Shown one piece after another: positions 49,269-52,391 of a DNA stretch of 52,391 nt. The position numbers and the translations under genes were made by a program. The notes beneath the pieces were generated by a model. It saw only the letters and a list, made by a program, of their open reading frames with translations, was not told the DNA's origin and ran no database searches. Source of the DNA: Massilia mucilaginosa (GTDB lineage: Bacteria > Pseudomonadota > Gammaproteobacteria > Burkholderiales > Burkholderiaceae_D); assembly GCF_011682145.1 (NCBI RefSeq), contig NZ_WHJH01000050.1, positions 1 through 52,391 on the forward strand, read 5' to 3'. The first letter of the stretch is position 1; each line of letters opens with the position of its first letter.

Positions 49269-50858
49269 TTGAACAAGACACTCATCCATAGCATCATCGT
49301 CAGCCTGCTGGGCGGTTCGCTCGCGGCATGTGGCGGCGCTGGCACCAGCCAGTCCAGCGGCACGCAGTCATCCCAGAGCAAAATGCTGGCGGCAACGTCC
49401 GTTTGCTTTGCTGAATGGAACAGCGCAACCGTGTATGAAGGCGGCAAATCGGCCAGTCTCGCTGGCGTCAATTACACGGCGGCGTACTGGACCCAGGGAA
49501 CCAATCCGTCAACCAATCACGGCGCCGGCGGGACCGGCAAGCCATGGACCGTGAGCGGCTCATGTGGTGCCGATCCGACACCGACACCGACGCCGACACC
49601 AACGCCGACGCCGACTCCGGTGCCAACACCAACCCCGACACCCACGCCGGTGCCGACCCCGGCCGCATGCGCATTGTGGGCAGAAGGCAATTCGTACACC
49701 GCCGGACAAGTCGTCAGCTATCTTGGCGTGTCGTACAAGGCGCTGGTGACGCACACCGCCTACGTCGGCACCAACTGGAATCCGAAGGATTCGCCAACGC
49801 TGTGGGGCGCCGGCGGAAGCTGCGCAACGCCAACGCCGACGCCAACGCCGACTCCAACGCCCACACCAACTCCGACGCCAACCCCGACACCGACCCCGAC
49901 GCCCACGCCAACCGGCCTGGCGAAACACGCCCTGGTCGGCTACTGGCACAATTTCGCCAACCCGAGCGGCAATACCTTCCCGATCAGCCAGGTCAGCAAC
50001 GACTGGGACGTGATCGTGGTGTCCTTTGCCGATAACGCCGGCGGCGGCAACGTCAGCTTCACGGTCGACCCGAGCGCCGGCAGCGAAGCGCAGTTCATCG
50101 CGGACATCAAAGCCAAGCAAGCCCAGGGCAAAAAGGTCATCCTCTCGCTGGGCGGGCAGAACGGTTCCGTCTCGGTCGGTTCGACCGCCGAAGCGGCCAA
50201 TTTCACCAATTCGCTGCACGCGATCATCGTCAAATACGGCTTCGACGGCATCGACATCGACCTGGAAAACGGCGTCTCCCAGGGCGCGGCGATCCAGACC
50301 TACCTGCCGATCGCGGTCAAGAACCTGAAAGCCAAGGTCGGCTCGGGCTTCTACCTGTCGATGGCGCCGGAATGGGTATATGTGGAAGGTGGCTTTACCA
50401 GCTACGGTTCGATCTGGGGCGCGTACATCCCGATCATCAACGCCTTGCGCAATGAACTGACGGTGCTCCATCCGCAGTACTACAACAACGGCGACATCTA
50501 TACGCCGTACGCGACCGGCCCGATCAAGGCCGGCTCGACCGACCAGCTGGTGGCCACCGCCCGGATGCTGATCGAAGGCTTTACCTACGGCGGCAATACT
50601 TTTGCCGGCTTGCGTCCGGACCAGGTGGGCTTCGGCGTGCCGTCCGGCCGCAGTTCGGCCGGTTCGGGCTTTACCACCACGACCGATGTCAACAACGCGC
50701 TCAACTGCCTGACCCGCCTGCTCAACTGCGGCACCATCAAGCCGCTCAAGGCCTATCCGGATTTCCGCGGCGTGATGACCTGGTCGATCAATTGGGACCG
50801 CTACGACGGCTATAACTTCTCGGCGCCGGTCAAGGCGACCCTGAAAACGCTGCCGTAA
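49269..50858 (+). CDS. Chitinase: two CBM5/12 modules and a GH18 catalytic domain
   Basis: A 529-residue secreted lipoprotein-like enzyme. A lipobox ends at Cys21 (SLAAC). Two CBM5/12 chitin-binding modules (about 45-100 and 133-186; WNSATVYEGGK, YTAAYWTQGTNP and WAEGNSYTAGQVVSYLGVSYKAL, HTAYVGTNWNP) are each followed by a Pro-Thr linker. The GH18 domain (about 220-529) has the catalytic DxxDxDxE set at Asp326, Asp329, Asp331 and Glu333 (FDGIDIDLENG) and the chitinase strands VILSLGGQNG and YLSMAPEW. Start is a TTG at 49269, set by the AAGGAG site; the ATG codons inside do not fit the signal. It cuts chitin. Confidence 0.93.
   Translation: MNKTLIHSIIVSLLGGSLAACGGAGTSQSSGTQSSQSKMLAATSVCFAEWNSATVYEGGKSASLAGVNYTAAYWTQGTNPSTNHGAGGTGKPWTVSGSCGADPTPTPTPTPTPTPTPVPTPTPTPTPVPTPAACALWAEGNSYTAGQVVSYLGVSYKALVTHTAYVGTNWNPKDSPTLWGAGGSCATPTPTPTPTPTPTPTPTPTPTPTPTPTPTGLAKHALVGYWHNFANPSGNTFPISQVSNDWDVIVVSFADNAGGGNVSFTVDPSAGSEAQFIADIKAKQAQGKKVILSLGGQNGSVSVGSTAEAANFTNSLHAIIVKYGFDGIDIDLENGVSQGAAIQTYLPIAVKNLKAKVGSGFYLSMAPEWVYVEGGFTSYGSIWGAYIPIINALRNELTVLHPQYYNNGDIYTPYATGPIKAGSTDQLVATARMLIEGFTYGGNTFAGLRPDQVGFGVPSGRSSAGSGFTTTTDVNNALNCLTRLLNCGTIKPLKAYPDFRGVMTWSINWDRYDGYNFSAPVKATLKTLP
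49567..49660 (+). repeat. First Pro-Thr linker repeat of the chitinase gene
   Basis: Runs of ACNCCNACN-type codons (mostly Pro-Thr, some Pro-Val) give a low-complexity, slippage-prone tract. A second tract lies at 49830-49912. Confidence 0.75.
49830..49912 (+). repeat. Second Pro-Thr linker repeat of the chitinase gene
   Basis: About fourteen Pro-Thr dipeptide codon pairs in a row, between the second CBM5/12 module and the GH18 domain. Same base pattern as the first tract. Confidence 0.75.
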
Positions 50859-50864
50859 GCGCTG

Positions 50865-50897
50865 GGCCGAAGGGGCGCACTGAGCGCCCCTTCGGCC
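50865..50897. terminator. Bidirectional terminator between convergent genes
   Basis: GGCCGAAGGGGCGC and GCGCCCCTTCGGCC form a perfect 14-bp stem with an ACTGA loop, 7 bases after the chitinase stop and 5 before the next stop on the minus strand. No T-run, but strength and position support termination for both genes. Confidence 0.65.
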
Positions 50898-50901
50898 GCC
50901 A

Positions 50902-51990
50902 TCATTTCGCCATCGGCGGCGGCTGCTGCACTACGACCTCGCGTTCCTCGATCAGCTTGCGCTTGAGACTGGCCTTGACCTTCTCGTAGCTCGCCGTTGC
51001 GACCGGGCGCGTTTCTTCGATGTCGATCACATGCCAGCGGCCGTTCTTCGCCTGCACGGGCTGCTGCAGCAAGCCGGGCTCGCCCTGCGCCTCGATGGCC
51101 TCGGCAATCCCCTTCTCCATCTCCGCCACCCGCATCCAGCCGAGCTGGCCGGCGCGCTTGATTACTTCCGGCAGCTTGGTACGCAGGCGTATCAAGTCGG
51201 CGAATTTGGCGCCGCCATTGAGCTCGCCGATTGCCCGCAGCGCCTGGGTTTGCGTAGTGAAATCGAGCTGGGCCAGCTTGTAATCCTTCGGCCCCAGCTT
51301 CGGATCGGTCTGCAAGGTGTACAGCGCGCGCAGTTTGTCCTCGCTCACGCCGGCACTGTCGAAGGCCAGCGGCACCAGTACCGCGCCAGGCACCGCCACG
51401 CCGTCGAGCGTGGCGCGTCCGAACCGGCATTGCGCAACCATCTCGAGCGCCTGCTGGTCGGCCAGCGGCTCGCCGCTCGACAGTTCAATTTTCGGCGCGG
51501 ACGGCGCACCGTCGGCGCCCACCAGCACGCGCACGGTCATGTTCGGCGCCAGCCCGTCCAGCTCGGGAAACCGGATCAGTTTATTGCTGCGCGAGCAAAA
51601 CTCGACAGCCAGCCGCGCCGGCGTGTACGCGCCCTTTTCGGCGGGCAGCTTCCACGGCACGCTGAGCACCCACGGCGTGCCGTCGGGACTGGTGGCCGGG
51701 ACCGTGCACGTGGTCGCCAGCGCCACCGAGGCGCTGTCGAGCACCGCGTAGCCGCTCTCGCCAACCACGCCGGCCACGCGCACCTTCTTGCCCGGTACCA
51801 GCTGGACCCGGCTTACGCCCTCCATGCGGTAGCGCAGGGCCTCGGCCGGATAGACTTGCGCCGCGCAGGCGGACAAGGCCAGGTCGGCCGCCGCTGCGCC
51901 GGACGGCAGCGCCGCCAGCGCCAGCAACATGGCGGCGGCGCCGGATAGCACGGGGAGTTTGTGCGCGCAAGCGCTCAGCGTTCGATACAT
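50902..51990 (-). CDS. Exported protein with TonB-like and parvulin-like (PpiC) regions
   Basis: A 362-residue protein with a signal peptide (AAMLLALAALPSGAAA). The middle (about 130-215) has a TonB C-terminal-like pattern (MTVRVLVGADGAPSAPKIEL, ALEMVAQCRFGRATLDG). The C-terminal part (about 235-345) looks like a peptidyl-prolyl isomerase of the parvulin type: DYKLAQLDFTTQTQALRAI, GQLGWMRVAEMEKGIAEAI and NGRWHVIDIEETRPV, the last being the usual PpiC end strand. A SurA-like periplasmic folding role is possible. The domain mixture is unusual and neither call is certain. Confidence 0.6.
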   Translation of the reverse strand: MYRTLSACAHKLPVLSGAAAMLLALAALPSGAAAADLALSACAAQVYPAEALRYRMEGVSRVQLVPGKKVRVAGVVGESGYAVLDSASVALATTCTVPATSPDGTPWVLSVPWKLPAEKGAYTPARLAVEFCSRSNKLIRFPELDGLAPNMTVRVLVGADGAPSAPKIELSSGEPLADQQALEMVAQCRFGRATLDGVAVPGAVLVPLAFDSAGVSEDKLRALYTLQTDPKLGPKDYKLAQLDFTTQTQALRAIGELNGGAKFADLIRLRTKLPEVIKRAGQLGWMRVAEMEKGIAEAIEAQGEPGLLQQPVQAKNGRWHVIDIEETRPVATASYEKVKASLKRKLIEEREVVVQQPPPMAK

Positions 51991-52106
51991 GTCAGACCTC
52001 GGTGTGGGTAAAGGCGGAAATTTCCGGCTTGAAACTCTAGCTGAAAACCACGCGATCCCTCAAGATATTTTTATGACAACGCCGAGAACCGTGCAAAACA
52101 ACCACA

Positions 52107-52268
52107 CTAGTGTCCCGAGTTGGAATTCGTTGATGATTAAATATGGCGAAATCGCACCGAGACAAGGAACAAAGCGCAGACAGGCAAATGCCTGGCGAGC
52201 ATTTGTGACGCGGTATCGGCGCGATTATCGCCATATTTATTCGACGAATTTCTGACTCGGGACACTAG
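52107..52268. mobile_element. 162-bp palindromic MITE-like element
   Basis: The left and right arms are inverted repeats for about 55 bases (CTAGTGTCCCGAGT at the tips, then a GAAATTCGT/GAATTCGT block and AAATATGGCGA), with several mismatches and small gaps. A further hairpin CAGGCA-AA-TGCCTG sits exactly at the midpoint (52181-52194). No gene is inside. The shape fits a non-autonomous element moved by a transposase that recognises the tips; the parent family is not identified. Its right end meets the IS1380-like end at 52269. Confidence 0.7.
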
Positions 52269-52391
52269 CCTGGATGTTTCATAAACGTCATCCGCAATTC
52301 CGAATTGTCGCTCTCGACGCCGCTCGGTTCGAATTATCCTATTGTGGGCAATAGGCGCCCTACCCAATTGAACGGGGCAGGGTAAAGCGGC
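52269..52391 (-). mobile_element. IS1380-family-like insertion sequence, 3' end only (inverted)
   Basis: Begins with CCTGGATGTTTCATAAAC, which matches the tip of the left IS copy at 17 of 18 bases, and reads inward to a second similar stretch (52338-52383) corresponding to about 539-580 on the left. The transposase would be on the minus strand beyond the window. It is not an identical copy, so it is a related member of the family. CTAG precedes it (52265-52268). Confidence 0.75.

Noticed and set aside
49567-49912. CRISPR-like or satellite array
   Set aside because: The period is 6 bases, with no spacers; it encodes Pro-Thr linkers within the chitinase gene.
654-52268. Composite transposon carrying a 51-kb cargo
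   Set aside because: The two IS ends are inverted and not identical, only their 3' ends are seen, and the cargo includes ordinary chromosomal genes such as polB and dsbD. I see no evidence of joint movement.
1-52391. tRNA or rRNA genes
   Set aside because: No rRNA-like conserved stretch and no convincing cloverleaf were seen on reading the intergenic regions.

Overview
The window is GC-rich, densely coding DNA from a Gram-negative betaproteobacterium. Protein content (TorF-like porin, DUF3570/DUF4266 set, SoxCDYZAXB order, many c-type cytochromes, GH18 chitinase with CBM5/12 modules) suggests Burkholderiales, probably Oxalobacteraceae of the Massilia/Telluria type. That placement is inference; no rRNA or tRNA gene is present.

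Layout. 1-653 is the 3' end of an IS1380-like element, and 52269-52391 is the same end of a related element in the opposite orientation; both abut CTAG. 742-3910 (minus) is an operon of ECF sigma factor, zinc-finger anti-sigma factor, S8 protease and outer-membrane protein. 4109-11356 (plus) is a redox/export operon: MrtJ-type intramembrane protease, its JDVT-CTERM cytochrome substrate, TlpA-like thioredoxin, DUF4266 lipoprotein, DUF3570 outer-membrane protein, ApbE-like flavin transferase and DsbD. 11451-16019 holds a PQQ-propeller lipoprotein, a phospholipase-D/cardiolipin-synthase-like lipoprotein and a membrane-anchored TlpA. 16029-28836 is rich in signalling: a degenerate and an intact GGDEF protein, a receiver protein, a hybrid histidine kinase, a decayed sensor-kinase pseudogene beside an orphan NarL-type regulator, and a chemotaxis receptor, with a 2OG-Fe(II) oxygenase, a diheme cytochrome and small conserved proteins between them.

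29054-38058 (minus) is a complete thiosulfate-oxidation (Sox) cluster: soxR-like repressor, soxC, soxD, soxY, soxZ, soxA, soxX, soxB, a SoxW-like thioredoxin, a SoxH-like metallo-hydrolase and a DsrE-like protein. SoxYZ carries the sulfur, SoxAX loads it, SoxB releases sulfate, SoxCD oxidises the sulfane sulfur. No soxV/ccdA is visible, so DsbD (9512-11356) could feed electrons to the SoxW-like protein (inference).

38197-52106 is mixed: a LysR regulator, small hypotheticals, DNA polymerase II, a Fur-box-preceded TonB receptor, two tandem coiled-coil paralogs (one frameshifted), a HAF-repeat protein, an orphan amino-acid-binding protein, a GH18 chitinase with an unusual repeat-bearing leader, and a TonB/parvulin-like protein. 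A 162-bp near-perfect palindromic MITE-like element (52107-52268) lies against the right-hand IS end.

The most novel-looking points are an anti-sigma factor whose periplasmic domain looks like a subtilase propeptide next to a subtilase, the MrtJ/JDVT redox operon with its CGC-tailed DUF4266 lipoprotein, the shared operator-like motif around soxR/soxC, and the helically phased TTGGTAT repeats before the chitinase.
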